Positions 10,338 through 19,947 of a stretch of 64,000 nucleotides of DNA are shown piece after piece. The notes beneath the pieces are model-generated. The model saw only the letters and a program-made list of their open reading frames with translations. It had not been told where the DNA came from and made no database searches. Source of the stretch: Rivularia sp. PCC 7116 (GTDB taxonomy: Bacteria > Cyanobacteriota > Cyanobacteriia > Cyanobacteriales > Nostocaceae); NCBI RefSeq assembly GCF_000316665.1, contig NC_019678.1, forward strand, positions 558,001-622,000, written 5' to 3'. The first letter of the stretch is position 1. Every line of letters starts with the position of its first letter. Both the position numbers and the translations under genes were made by a program.

Positions 10338-11210
10338 ATGTTTTCTATTAACGTCGAACAAAGACAGTACGAAACCTACGTTATTACTGACGAAAAAGCT
10401 AAATCTCAGTTAGAAGTGCTACCGAAACGTGGTGGTATCGCCACCAAATGGCTGATTGACGGTAAAGACGTTTTTTACATGGATGAAGAACGATTAAAAA
10501 ATCCTGAAATGAGCATTAGAGGTGGAAATCCGATTCTATTTCCTATTTGTGGAAATTTACCTGACGATACTTACGCTATTAACGACAAAAAATTTACGCT
10601 CAAACAACACGGTTTTGCTCGTAATTTACCTTGGGAAGTAGGGGAAGAAGTTACTGTAGATAATGTTTCCCTGAAGCTATATCTCAACAGCAACGAGGAA
10701 ACTAAAAAGGTTTATCCTTTTGATTTTCAAGCTAGCTTCACTTATCAATTGCACGGCAATACATTAACAATACTCCAAGAATTTAAAAATCAGTCTTCCG
10801 AACCAATGCCTTTTTCCGTGGGTTTTCATCCTTACTTCTTAACCCACGATAAAAGTCAGCTAGAGCTTGATATCCCATCGAGGGAATATCAAAAGAAAGG
10901 TAGCCAGGAAAGTCATCCGTTTAACGGTAGCTTTGATTTTAGCCAAGACGAAATTGATGTTGCATTCACAGAGCTAAGTGCAAAATCTACCAGCGTTACA
11001 GATAAAAGTCGTAACTTAAAAATGACGCTCGAATACGATGATAATTTCTCAACCTTGGTCTTTTGGACGGTCAAAGGTAAAGACTTTTATTGCTTGGAGC
11101 CTTGGAGCGGTCATCGTAATGCTATCAACACCGGCAAACACTTGACTGTACTCAATCCTGGGGCTACTCATTCAGCAATGATTCGTCTCACAGCAAATTT
11201 TTTCGCTTAA
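10338..11210 (+). CDS. Aldose 1-epimerase family protein (mutarotase)
   Basis: 290 aa, beta-sandwich galactose-mutarotase-like protein. The family interconverts alpha and beta anomers of free sugars or sugar phosphates. Visible active-site features are KQHGFAR (His91, Arg95), GFHPYF (His164, the likely general acid) and LEPWSG near residue 258 carrying the likely catalytic Glu. The subgroup looks like the bacterial GalM/YeaD-like proteins, but substrate cannot be told from sequence. It stands alone between pdhA and tRNA-Lys, preceded by a repeat tract. Confidence 0.85.
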   Translation: MFSINVEQRQYETYVITDEKAKSQLEVLPKRGGIATKWLIDGKDVFYMDEERLKNPEMSIRGGNPILFPICGNLPDDTYAINDKKFTLKQHGFARNLPWEVGEEVTVDNVSLKLYLNSNEETKKVYPFDFQASFTYQLHGNTLTILQEFKNQSSEPMPFSVGFHPYFLTHDKSQLELDIPSREYQKKGSQESHPFNGSFDFSQDEIDVAFTELSAKSTSVTDKSRNLKMTLEYDDNFSTLVFWTVKGKDFYCLEPWSGHRNAINTGKHLTVLNPGATHSAMIRLTANFFA

Positions 11211-11268
11211 CCCCTTTACAAAATAATAGGGTATCGTGTTATTATTCATAAGTCGCGCAAAACGCGAT

Positions 11269-11340
11269 GGGTGGCTAGCTCAACGGTAGAGTACTCGGCT
11301 TTTAACCGATTTGTTCTGGGTTCGAATCCCAGGCTACCCA
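11269..11340 (+). tRNA. tRNA-Lys (anticodon TTT)
   Basis: A 72-nt cloverleaf: acceptor arms GGGTGGC and GCTACCC with discriminator A at 11340, D-arm GCTCAACGGTAGAGT, anticodon loop CTTTTAA (anticodon 11301-11303) and T-arm CTGGGTTCGAATCCCAG. The terminal CCA is not encoded. The first anticodon-stem pair is a C-T mismatch; the other four pairs are sound. Confidence 0.95.
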
Positions 11341-11353
11341 TTTAAAAGAACAT

Positions 11354-11518
11354 TTAGGTCAAAGGTCTGAGGCTAAACGTCAAAGGTGTGAAGTCACCTC
11401 TGAAAAATTAGAAGCCTTTATTTTTCCCATGTTTTGACCATTTTAATAGTTTCGGCTCATTCAACCCTAGACCTGTAACCTTTGACCTTTGACCTTTAAC
11501 CCTTGACCTTTGACGTTT
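11354..11518. repeat. Heptamer-type repeats (CCTTTGA / TCAAAGG), inverted pair
   Basis: TCAAAGG-containing heptamers at about 11358-11388 face a tandem array of CCTTTGA at 11478-11515. For example AAACGTCAAAGG on the left is the exact reverse complement of CCTTTGACGTTT on the right. The 309-bp gap between tRNA-Lys and fba is filled by this and an AT-rich stretch that must carry the fba promoter. Confidence 0.6.
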
Positions 11519-11649
11519 AAATCTTTTTCAGCGTAGGTACGCACAAATAGTTATAATTTCCTATAAGTTGAAAAAAATATTAAGATTAACGTAAGAATTA
11601 CGCTTGTCTTAAAACAGATTAGCTAATAACTAAATTAGGAGGAATATAT

Positions 11650-12729
11650 ATGGCGCTCGTACCAATGCGTCTGCTGTTGGATCATGCTGCTGAGAACGGT
11701 TATGGCATCCCAGCTTATAACGTTAATAACATGGAGCAAATCCTGGCAATTATGCAGGCTGCTGTAGAAGCTGATAGCCCCGTGATTTTACAGGCTTCTC
11801 GCGGTGCGCGTAAGTATGCCGGAGAAAACTTCCTACGTCACCTGATTTTGGCAGCAGTGGAAACCCATCCAAATATTCCCATTGCTATGCATCAAGACCA
11901 CGGTAACAGCCCTGCGACTTGCTACTCTGCAATTCGTAACGGTTTTACCAGTGTAATGATGGATGGTTCTTTGGAAGCTGATGCCAAGACTCCAGCAAGC
12001 TTCGAGTACAACGTGAATGTTACTGCTGAAGTAGTGAAGGTAGCTCATGCAGTTGGTGCTTCTGTGGAAGGAGAACTCGGTTGCTTGGGTTCTTTGGAAA
12101 CTGGAATGGGTGAAGCTGAAGATGGACACGGTGCTGAAGGAAAACTCAGCAGAGATCAACTTTTAACAGATCCCGATGAAGCTGTTGAATTTGTTGAAAG
12201 AACTCAAGTTGATGCTCTAGCAGTTGCGATTGGAACCAGCCACGGTGCTTACAAGTTTACTCGTAAGCCCACTGGTGAAGTTTTGGCAATCAGCCGAATT
12301 GAAGAAATCCACAACCGTCTACCCAATACCCACCTTGTAATGCACGGTTCTTCTTCCGTACCTCAAGAATGGTTGGACATGATTAACCAGTACGGTGGTC
12401 AGATTCCTGAAACCTACGGTGTACCTGTTGAAGAAATTCAGAAGGGTATTAAGAGTGGTGTACGTAAGGTAAATATTGACACCGACAATCGTTTGGCTAT
12501 CACTGCTGCTTTCCGCGAAGCTGCTGCAAAAGATCCAGCCAACTTTGACCCCCGTCACTTCCTCAAGCCTTCCATCAAGTACATGAAGCAGGTTTGCTTG
12601 GATAGATATGAAGCTTTCGGTACTGCTGGGCACGCTAGCAAGATCAAGCAAATTCCTTTAGATGAGTTTGCTGCTAAGTATGCTAGTGGCGAACTTTCTG
12701 CTAAAACTAAGGCTACTGCGAAAGTATAG
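11650..12729 (+). CDS. fba: Class II fructose-bisphosphate aldolase
   Basis: 359 aa. A metal-dependent aldolase that joins or cleaves fructose-1,6-bisphosphate (and sedoheptulose bisphosphate) in glycolysis and the Calvin cycle; this Calvin-cycle type is often called FbaA or CbbA. Visible motifs: AMHQDHGNS with metal/catalytic His81, Asp83 and His84, [18 protein letters not shown] and the NIDTDNR phosphate-binding loop. A strong ribosome binding site (TAGGAGGAATATAT) precedes the ATG. Full length; tandem terminator hairpins follow. Confidence 0.97.
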   Translation: MALVPMRLLLDHAAENGYGIPAYNVNNMEQILAIMQAAVEADSPVILQASRGARKYAGENFLRHLILAAVETHPNIPIAMHQDHGNSPATCYSAIRNGFTSVMMDGSLEADAKTPASFEYNVNVTAEVVKVAHAVGASVEGELGCLGSLETGMGEAEDGHGAEGKLSRDQLLTDPDEAVEFVERTQVDALAVAIGTSHGAYKFTRKPTGEVLAISRIEEIHNRLPNTHLVMHGSSSVPQEWLDMINQYGGQIPETYGVPVEEIQKGIKSGVRKVNIDTDNRLAITAAFREAAAKDPANFDPRHFLKPSIKYMKQVCLDRYEAFGTAGHASKIKQIPLDEFAAKYASGELSAKTKATAKV

Positions 12730-12772
12730 TTTAAAAATCAAAAATCTAAAATCTTTTAATCAACAAGTAAAT

Positions 12773-12797
12773 AGGGACACCATATTAACGTGTCCCT
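12773..12797 (+). terminator. Hairpin downstream of fba
   Basis: An 8-bp stem AGGGACAC / GTGTCCCT with a 9-base loop, 44 bp after the fba stop. No T run, so it may be an mRNA 3' stabiliser or the first part of a tandem terminator with the hairpin at 12831-12858. Confidence 0.5.
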
Positions 12798-12830
12798 ACG
12801 TTACTGAGGATTCTGAGAAGAATGACCAAG

Positions 12831-12858
12831 CCGGGTGAGTATTGTTCCCCGGTTTTTT
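12831..12858 (+). terminator. Rho-independent terminator of fba
   Basis: CCGGG / CCCGG stem followed by six T residues, between the convergent fba and the gene at 12876-14060. Confidence 0.7.
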
Positions 12859-12875
12859 GTTTGATTGATAGTTAT

Positions 12876-14060
12876 TTAATTACAACCAGATTCGCTTCCA
12901 ACCAGGGCAACTGCATGAGGTACCGGACGAGGTGTATAACCTACTAAGGATTTTCCTTTGTAAACTAAAGACGTACTCGCACCGGAGTCAAGCATTACAG
13001 CATCTTGGATACCTGCTTTTGTCAAGACTTTTGATAGATTGGCAGAATCAAGTTTTTTGTTGGAAACACCAATAACGGGAACTCCTTCTTTATTCATTCC
13101 CCAAAAAGCCCGGAAGCGTACTCCGTCTGCTCCTTGCAGAAAATCAAAGTAATTAGCGGTTTTTGGTTTACCGTTTTCAACTAACCACGCTGCACCGACA
13201 AATGCATCGGTAACTCCCGGCATTTCTGCTTGTATACCCTGCAATGTATTATGTTTGTCGGGTTCAAAGGGGATATACTTGACTGCAACAGGGCTAATTA
13301 AAACTAACGGACGGTTTGCTAATTTTTTATTTTCGCCTTGATTTCCGGGAACGAATTTGTTGGTGGAATAGCTGTAAACTGGACCAATCATGACGTTGGA
13401 GTTAAGGAATTTCAATGAGAAGAAACCCCCGTCTACCGCCGCTACTGCATTAGTCCCGCTTTTAGCCACAACTTCCTCTAACTGATACCGACTATCAGCA
13501 TGAATGGTTATGGGTTTTCCACCAGAAATTAGAGTTAAAGGAATATTCGCGACTGTGGTGTCAACACGTTGAATCGGGCTGGAGAAATTGAATCCCGGCT
13601 GTAGGGATAATGCGATCGCTTTTCCAACAGGTACCACTGCCTGTAAGGGTGATGGTATGCTGGCAAACAAATTTAATGTAGACTCATCAAAGTTACTATG
13701 GTTGAAATAACTTGATAATGGTGTAGTCAAACTCTGCATCGCAACTCTGATACCCTGATGTGGGTTGCTTGCTAAGTTAGATACATTAGTTGTGGTTTCG
13801 AGCAAGTTTGAAATTTGTCCGTTCAAACTAGAATTATGAATACAAGCGTTACTATTGTTAACGGTTCGAGCAGCAGTTTGTGTAATCGGAAATAACTGTA
13901 CAAAACCAAATACATAAATCACTAACAGAAATAATTTAGTAATGACCTTGCAAGATTTATTTTCAAGGCGAAATCTGAGAAATTTGTAGCGGAAGGTGGG
14001 ACTTTTAGGTATTAACCTCATACTTCTTTTTCTCAAAATAATTCGGACTCGTTTCCGCAA
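12876..14060 (-). CDS. Phosphodiester glycosidase family protein (NAGPA domain)
   Basis: 394 aa. The C-terminal part (about 195-390) is a DUF2233/NAGPA-type domain, the family of the mammalian mannose-6-phosphate uncovering enzyme: AAVDGGFF near residue 205, RPLVLIS, RAFWGMNKEGVPVIGV, and the hallmark MLDSGASTSLVYKG near residue 355. A membrane or signal segment lies at about 38-58 (KLFLLVIYVFGFVQLF), so the domain is probably extracytoplasmic. The first 36 residues are very basic; an internal Met14 (14021) is an alternative start. Substrate unknown; bacterial members act on exported glycans or peptidoglycan-linked sugars. Convergent with fba. Confidence 0.8.
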   Translation of the reverse strand: MRKRVRIILRKRSMRLIPKSPTFRYKFLRFRLENKSCKVITKLFLLVIYVFGFVQLFPITQTAARTVNNSNACIHNSSLNGQISNLLETTTNVSNLASNPHQGIRVAMQSLTTPLSSYFNHSNFDESTLNLFASIPSPLQAVVPVGKAIALSLQPGFNFSSPIQRVDTTVANIPLTLISGGKPITIHADSRYQLEEVVAKSGTNAVAAVDGGFFSLKFLNSNVMIGPVYSYSTNKFVPGNQGENKKLANRPLVLISPVAVKYIPFEPDKHNTLQGIQAEMPGVTDAFVGAAWLVENGKPKTANYFDFLQGADGVRFRAFWGMNKEGVPVIGVSNKKLDSANLSKVLTKAGIQDAVMLDSGASTSLVYKGKSLVGYTPRPVPHAVALVGSESGCN

Positions 14061-14216
14061 TTACCCCGATACAAAGCTGTGATATTAATACAGTAAAATC
14101 CTAGAGTTAAGATTAAACGAAAGTGGCTTTAAATATTGTTTTGTTGATACAAATTATTTGTATGTAGAAAGTTATAAATGGATAAATAAAAATTATCAAT
14201 GTAATCAAATAAACAA

Positions 14217-14248
14217 AAACCCGATGTCTTACAAACACCGGGTTCTTT
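14217..14248 (-). terminator. Terminator of the nitrilase-family gene
   Basis: A hairpin with arms AACCCG and CGGGTT and T-rich flanks on both strands. It lies about 150 bp past the stop of the minus-strand gene 14397-15209 and ends it before the next gene on the same strand. It sits in the 336-bp gap 14061-14396, where I see nothing else. Confidence 0.65.
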
Positions 14249-14396
14249 TAGTTATGAAAGTGATTTAAAAGCCTTGTTTTCCTTTTGTATTGTAATTTTG
14301 AAATACTAACAAAACTGACGCGAATGCTAAGATTTTCAAAGTTTTGGACAATCCGCATCAAGGCGTGAATGGTTTGCTTGCTTCAGTAAGTGCTAA

Positions 14397-15209
14397 TTAA
14401 AATACTCTATGTTGCAAGCTTGGCATTTGACGGCGAACTTGCTCGATTCTGGCAGGATTAATTTCAGCGATCGCGACTCCAGGTTGTTCCCCAGCGTCGG
14501 CTAAAATCATCCCCCAAGGATCGATTATCATGGCGTGTCCGTGGGTTTGACGACGGTGGTAATGTACACCTGTTTGGGCTGGAGCGATTATGTAACAAGT
14601 GTTTTCAATAGCACGGGCTTGTAGTAATATTTGCCAATGGTCTTTGCCAGTAAAAGCGGTAAAGGCTGCGGGGACAAACATTACATCCGCGCCTTGTTGC
14701 GCCATGTGTCTGTAAAGTTCGGGAAATCGCACATCATAACAAACTGAAAGTCCAATGTGTCCGAGTTGTTTCGATAAGTACACATTAGGCAGTTCTGTGC
14801 CAGCCATTACCGTACTAGATTCTCGATAAGTATTACCGTCTGGGACGTTTACGTCAAATAAATGTGCTTTGCGATAGCAAGATAGTTCCTCACCGTTGGA
14901 ATCTATCAGCACAGCAGTATTGTAAACTTTATCAATTTCACCTGAAGGAACGGGAAAACCACCACCAATAATATTTACTTGGTAGCGCTGTGCCATTTTC
15001 TTGAGAAAGATTTGAGTTTCTTTGGCAATGATTTCGGCTTGCAAAAGCTTATCTTTTTCTTCTCCCATAAAAGAAAAATTTTCCGGTAAACCCACTAATT
15101 GAGCACCTCTACGCACTGCCACATCAATTAATTCTTCAGCCTGAGCTAAATTTGATGATAAATCAGGCACGCTGGTCATTTGAATAGCAGCTGCTAGATA
15201 AGAATTCAT
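14397..15209 (-). CDS. Carbon-nitrogen hydrolase (nitrilase superfamily, NIT1/NIT2-like)
   Basis: 270 aa. Nitrilase-superfamily amidase with the Glu-Lys-Cys triad visible: Glu43 in GLPENFSF, Lys114 in YRKAHLFDV and Cys157 in LSVCYDVRFPELYR. The close resemblance to NIT1/NIT2 proteins (NTAVLIDSNGE, HGHAMIIDPWG) suggests an omega-amidase or deaminated-glutathione amidase that repairs unwanted amide metabolites in the cytoplasm. Full length for the family. Monocistronic, with a terminator at 14217-14248. Confidence 0.9.
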   Translation of the reverse strand: MNSYLAAAIQMTSVPDLSSNLAQAEELIDVAVRRGAQLVGLPENFSFMGEEKDKLLQAEIIAKETQIFLKKMAQRYQVNIIGGGFPVPSGEIDKVYNTAVLIDSNGEELSCYRKAHLFDVNVPDGNTYRESSTVMAGTELPNVYLSKQLGHIGLSVCYDVRFPELYRHMAQQGADVMFVPAAFTAFTGKDHWQILLQARAIENTCYIIAPAQTGVHYHRRQTHGHAMIIDPWGMILADAGEQPGVAIAEINPARIEQVRRQMPSLQHRVF

Positions 15210-15515
15210 GCTGTATTAACCTTCTTAGAATTTACAGTCAGTTGTCGGTCAAACTATATCTTCAATCTTAAAAATCAAAATATAAAACAGATTGGGTATA
15301 AAAGCGAGTCTTGAGTTTAAAAAAATTTACTTGCACTTATCTTATGGCATATAAACCCATAATTGTTTGCATCTATTTTAATAAATCATCAAGCAAGTAA
15401 TCATATTTATGATTGCAGCAAAACGGATGTTTAAACATGAAAATAAATCAACAAATATTTCTATTTAGTTGATTTAAGTATATTTTGTTAATATTTGCCA
15501 ATAACTAAAGTTGAT

Positions 15516-16223
15516 ATGAGCAATATTTTTATCCCAGTTATTCTCAGTACCACTCGGGAAGGTAGAATGAGCGAACCGGTAGCAAAGTTTGTGTGCGAAC
15601 AGGTTCAAAAGTGGAATGGAGTTGAGACCGAATTAATTGATATTCGTCAACTTAAATTCCCTATGGATGATGCTGGGGAATCAATTAAGGATGCACAATT
15701 TTCAGCTACTTGCCAACGTGCTGATGGATTTATTATCGTAGTTCCGGAATATAATCATAGTTTTCCCGGTATACTCAAACACGTTCTCGATACTAATTTG
15801 AAAGAATATATTCACAAAGCTGTAGGAATTTGTGGTGTTTCGGCGGGACCTTTTGGTGGTGCTAGAGTAATTCAAAGTTTACTTCCAGTGATGCGCGAGT
15901 TAGGCTTGGTGACAACTTTTTATGACCTAAATTTTGGCGGTGTAAATAATTTATTTGACGATTCGGGGAAATTATTGGATGAACAAACTTATATCCGTCG
16001 GTTTGAAAGATTTATGAAAGAACTGGTTTGGATGTCAACGGTGCTGCGTCATGGAAGATTAGAAGTTTGTATAGATGAAAACAATCAACTTGCCACAATT
16101 AATCATCATGCAAACAAACCTTGCCCAGAAAATGCTGCCAGAATGGGAACAGAAGAAACTGATACAGTGATGGAAGTTAGTAGTACTGAAGCTGGTATGG
16201 ATATCAAAATTGTCAATGACTAA
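15516..16223 (+). CDS. NADPH-dependent FMN reductase family protein
   Basis: 235 aa from the ATG at 15516 (MSNIFIPVILSTTREGRMSE); an in-frame TTG seven codons upstream is less likely. A flavodoxin-like fold with the FMN phosphate-binding loop STTREGRMSE (about 11-20) and the VPEYNHSFPG loop near residue 80, typical of the azoreductase/ArsH-like FMN reductases. The family reduces FMN or quinones with NADPH. The C-terminal ~50 residues (after VWMSTVLRHG) are an extension that I do not recognise. Next gene on the same strand starts 100 bp on. Confidence 0.85.
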   Translation: MSNIFIPVILSTTREGRMSEPVAKFVCEQVQKWNGVETELIDIRQLKFPMDDAGESIKDAQFSATCQRADGFIIVVPEYNHSFPGILKHVLDTNLKEYIHKAVGICGVSAGPFGGARVIQSLLPVMRELGLVTTFYDLNFGGVNNLFDDSGKLLDEQTYIRRFERFMKELVWMSTVLRHGRLEVCIDENNQLATINHHANKPCPENAARMGTEETDTVMEVSSTEAGMDIKIVND

Positions 16224-16325
16224 TTTTCATTTACAGGGAATAAGAAAGATAATCTTAATCTGATGCCAAGAAGGAGAAACATTCCTTCCTATCGATATCA
16301 TCTATTCCCTTTTTTAATAACCAAT

Positions 16326-17246
16326 ATGATTGCTCTGGAAGCTTATAACCTCAAAAAAACTTACCGTTTAAAGAATCAAATAGTAGAAGCAGTAAAAAAT
16401 GTTTCTTTAAATATTGCGCCAGGGGAAGTTGTGGCTTTTTTAGGTCCTAATGGTGCGGGTAAAACTACAAGCATAAAAATGATGGCGGGATTAATTAAAC
16501 CAGATTTCGGCTGGACAAAAATCTCGGGAATAAATCCTCACCGTAACCCCCGTGCCTTAGAAAAACTTGGTGCTGTTTTGGAAGGAAACCGTAATGTTTA
16601 TTGGCGATTAACTCCTCAAGAGAATTTGGAGTATTTCGGAGTGTTAAAAGGACTTACTCATACTCAAGCGCGTAAATCGGGGATTGCGCTTTTAGAAAGA
16701 TTTGGCTTACAGCATAAACGTCGTACCGCAGTACAGCAACTGTCGCGAGGGATGCAGCAGAAATTAGCTTTTGCTGTTGCTTTAGTTCATCAACCACAAG
16801 TTTTATTGTTAGATGAACCTACTTTAGGGCTTGATGTGGAAGCAACTGAAGATGTGAAATTGTTAGTCAAGGAAATTGCTGCATCTGGCTGTGCAATTTT
16901 ATTAACGACTCATCAACTTGATATTGCCGAACAGCTTGCCGATAGAATTGCGATTATTCGTAAGGGTGAAATATTAACAGAATTACCTACTGCTGAATTG
17001 ATTCGTAAATTTTCTGGTCAAGCTTATAAAGTAGAAATGGAATCCGTGTTGGATGAAGTCAGAATTCACAAGTTAGTAAAAGTTGGTGTGGAAGTCGTAG
17101 AAAAAAGAATTATTTTTGTCAGCCAGCCAGATTTAATTTATCAAGTATTGAATATACTTGAACCTTTACAGTTAAAAGTTGTGGAAAAGGCGGAAGCTGA
17201 TTTAACTCAAATATTTTTAAAATTGGTGAAAGAGGGAAGTAATTAA
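16326..17246 (+). CDS. ABC transporter ATP-binding protein (CcmA/NatA type), orphan
   Basis: 306 aa from ATG 16326 (MIALEAYNLKKTYRL); the frame is open 21 codons upstream but without family similarity. Complete nucleotide-binding domain: Walker A GPNGAGKTTS, signature LSRGMQQKLAFA, Walker B VLLLDEPTLGLD, H-loop TTHQLD. The type is the single-domain ATPase that pairs with ABC-2 permeases for drug, antibiotic or polysaccharide export. No permease gene follows; the next gene is on the other strand. Either the permease lies elsewhere or it was lost. Confidence 0.88.
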   Translation: MIALEAYNLKKTYRLKNQIVEAVKNVSLNIAPGEVVAFLGPNGAGKTTSIKMMAGLIKPDFGWTKISGINPHRNPRALEKLGAVLEGNRNVYWRLTPQENLEYFGVLKGLTHTQARKSGIALLERFGLQHKRRTAVQQLSRGMQQKLAFAVALVHQPQVLLLDEPTLGLDVEATEDVKLLVKEIAASGCAILLTTHQLDIAEQLADRIAIIRKGEILTELPTAELIRKFSGQAYKVEMESVLDEVRIHKLVKVGVEVVEKRIIFVSQPDLIYQVLNILEPLQLKVVEKAEADLTQIFLKLVKEGSN

Positions 17247-17406
17247 ATCACATCACATGTTTTTTTTAAACGCAGAGGAACAAGGAGGTAAGCGCAGAGG
17301 TACGCTGAGTTTTCCTTGTACGTAAAGGAATAAGGAGAGAAAATTAAATATTCAGATATAGAAGGCGATTCTAATTTCTCTTCCTTCTCTTCTTTAACTA
17401 ATTGCT

Positions 17407-19689
17407 TCACACATAGACTTTTCGCGATTTGCCTGCTTCGTTAGCAATAATTCCGACTAAATTCAAGCTGCTCAAAATTTGTGTGGCTTGAACCAATTCA
17501 GTGTGTGTTATTTTACCCATACGTCCTACCATGATAATACCGCTGCATAAAGAAGCCAGAATCCTCGCATCTACGGTATCTAAAATAGAAGAAGCATCTA
17601 TTAGTACTAAATCATAGCTGCGCGTAAATATTTCTAACAGTTCTTTCATCCGTCCCGAGCTAAGTAAATTTACTGTATCATCTGGAATTGGCCCGGCAGT
17701 TAAGACATCTATGGCAGGATGAACGGGTTGCACGTAATCGTTGACTTCACTATTTCTTTCTTCTAACAATAATAAGGATAGTCCCCAATCGTTAGAAAGT
17801 TCTAGAATCGAATGCAAACAGGGACTTCGTAGATTTGCATCAATCACCAAAACTCGCTGGTGCATTCTAGCCGCGCTTACCGCTAATCCTAATGTTGCAG
17901 TCGATTTCCCTTCCCCAGCTAGTGCTGAAGTTACCATTAATGTTTGACAGTGTAGGGGATACTTCAATATTTGAATATTTTGGTAAGCCATATCCAGGGT
18001 TTCATGGGAAGGCAAATGGGCTATGGCTTGTGGAAAAGCAGAGTATGAGTTTTTTAGCGATCGCCGTGGAGATGAGCTATTAAAACCAACTGGTAAATTA
18101 AAAAGTCTTTTTCTTTTACGAAGTGGTGGCAGTTTGGGAATTTTACCAAGCAAACGCAGATTTGTAAACTTTGTTAAGTCTTTAGGAGTATAAATGGTAT
18201 CGTTGAATAGCTCTAAAATTAAAGCTAATGCGATACCTAAAACTGGACCAGTAACCGCACCTGCTAAGAGAAATAATAGTCTCGATCTACCTGTTGTTGT
18301 TCCTAATTCGGGTTGTTCGAGTATTTGCCAATCAAATCCCCCTTGAGCGATTTTCAGGGCTAAAGATTGGCGTATTTCCATTAACTGCGCCAAAGTTTTG
18401 CGGTTGGTTTCGACTTCTGGCAATAATCGGTTGTATTGTGCAATTAAGGCAGGATATTGATTTAAATTTGCACGTAGCTGTTTTTCAGATTTCATCAAAC
18501 TTTGTTGATTGGCACGCAAACCCAAAGCTTCTGTTTCTAATTTGACTAAATCTTCGACTAGCTTTAAATCGACTCCCGCAAGTTGCCCTTTTGTCAACAA
18601 TGGCTGTGCAGATTTTTGAGCAACATCTACTTTATCTCCCAAACTTCTTCCGGCTTCTTGTTGTAACAAAGTTAGTTGGCTCTGACGCTGTGCTAACAAT
18701 TTTTGTACTGTAGGAGAATTATCTGTAAACCTCTGTCTTTCCTGAGCCAAAGCCAATTCTGTTTTTTGAATTTCATCTAGTAACGATTGATAGCGAGTTG
18801 ACTGACTCAAACGCGAAGATACTAAAGCATTTCTAGGAGAAGCAGCTATTTTTTGCTCTAAATTACTGTATCGAGCTTCTATGTCTTGCAACTGCGCGGT
18901 AGTAGTCTCCAGATCTTTTTTGATTGCGGCAATGGTTTCTAAAAGAACTGTACTCTGTACTTGCGGATTAACTATATTGTGTCTTTTACGAAAGGTTTCT
19001 AACTTTCTTTCTGATTGAATTACCTGTTCTCTAATTTTGGGAAGTCTGCTATTAACGAAAGCTAAACCTTTTGATAAACGGGCTTTTTGCTGTTGTTTAT
19101 TAAATTGTTGATAAACTATTTGTAATGCTTCGAGTACTTTTTGGGCTTTAACTGGGTTTTTATCTTTAAAAGATATTTCAAATACTTCCGAAGGGACTTT
19201 ATGTATTCCCGCACCTGTTTGTAGTTGGGTAACTGTTAAAGGGGCTTTTTCGGCTTTTACACCTTTTTCTCCTTTAATATCTTCTACTGTAATATCTGGA
19301 TAAGTTGGTTGAAGCAATCCTACTGCTCTTTGAATTAATTTTGTGCTTCGCATCAACTGTAACTGAGCAGTATAATCTACAACTTCAAGATTAGAATCTG
19401 TAAAATCATTATTCAAATTATTTTGATTGTTATACGTTTTTGCACTTTGATAAAGATTAGAACTAACTAACATCTGCATCGAGCTTTCACGCATCGGTTT
19501 TATTACTACAGATAGTAGAGTCGCAATTGACATAATGATACTTGCAACCCCTAAAATTAGCCAGCGTCGGCGATATATTATGATAGATAGCTGTCTAATA
19601 TTCACAGCTTCTTGTGGGGGGGCTATCGCGATTTGCCCTTGCTCCAGATCTGTGTCAACCACCACAAAAGACCTCTCAAATCGAAACAC
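17407..19689 (-). CDS. Wzc/GumC-like polysaccharide co-polymerase with tyrosine-kinase domain
   Basis: 760 aa. Inner-membrane co-polymerase and BY-kinase that controls chain length and export of Wzy-type polysaccharides. N-terminal Wzz domain with membrane segments at about 42-62 and 475-495, and a long periplasmic coiled coil between them (about 200-450). The kinase domain has Walker A SALAGEGKSTAT (about 588-599), Walker A' VLVIDAN (about 613-619) and Walker B LVLIDAS (about 694). The tail is short and has only one Tyr (Tyr759 in RKVYV), unlike the Tyr-rich tail of the second Wzc at 32256-34457. Last gene of the leftward island operon. Confidence 0.9.
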   Translation of the reverse strand: MFRFERSFVVVDTDLEQGQIAIAPPQEAVNIRQLSIIIYRRRWLILGVASIIMSIATLLSVVIKPMRESSMQMLVSSNLYQSAKTYNNQNNLNNDFTDSNLEVVDYTAQLQLMRSTKLIQRAVGLLQPTYPDITVEDIKGEKGVKAEKAPLTVTQLQTGAGIHKVPSEVFEISFKDKNPVKAQKVLEALQIVYQQFNKQQQKARLSKGLAFVNSRLPKIREQVIQSERKLETFRKRHNIVNPQVQSTVLLETIAAIKKDLETTTAQLQDIEARYSNLEQKIAASPRNALVSSRLSQSTRYQSLLDEIQKTELALAQERQRFTDNSPTVQKLLAQRQSQLTLLQQEAGRSLGDKVDVAQKSAQPLLTKGQLAGVDLKLVEDLVKLETEALGLRANQQSLMKSEKQLRANLNQYPALIAQYNRLLPEVETNRKTLAQLMEIRQSLALKIAQGGFDWQILEQPELGTTTGRSRLLFLLAGAVTGPVLGIALALILELFNDTIYTPKDLTKFTNLRLLGKIPKLPPLRKRKRLFNLPVGFNSSSPRRSLKNSYSAFPQAIAHLPSHETLDMAYQNIQILKYPLHCQTLMVTSALAGEGKSTATLGLAVSAARMHQRVLVIDANLRSPCLHSILELSNDWGLSLLLLEERNSEVNDYVQPVHPAIDVLTAGPIPDDTVNLLSSGRMKELLEIFTRSYDLVLIDASSILDTVDARILASLCSGIIMVGRMGKITHTELVQATQILSSLNLVGIIANEAGKSRKVYV

Positions 19690-19947
19690 TATTTTTTCTT
19701 AAATTCGCTAAATAATCTAAACATTTTTATACACCCCGATTCACTCTTATAAAGAACGAACTAAATGCGTTTTAGATAAATAATTTATCACATAAAAGTA
19801 CAATTAATTCATAATTACCTCGAAACTAAATATATAGATTACTCGAACTATGTATTGAATGTTTCTGTTAATCTGATTTCTCAAAGCTCATAAATTAACT
19901 TAGTATTCATGCGAAAGACTGTACTAACTCAATCAGAGACGATACGT

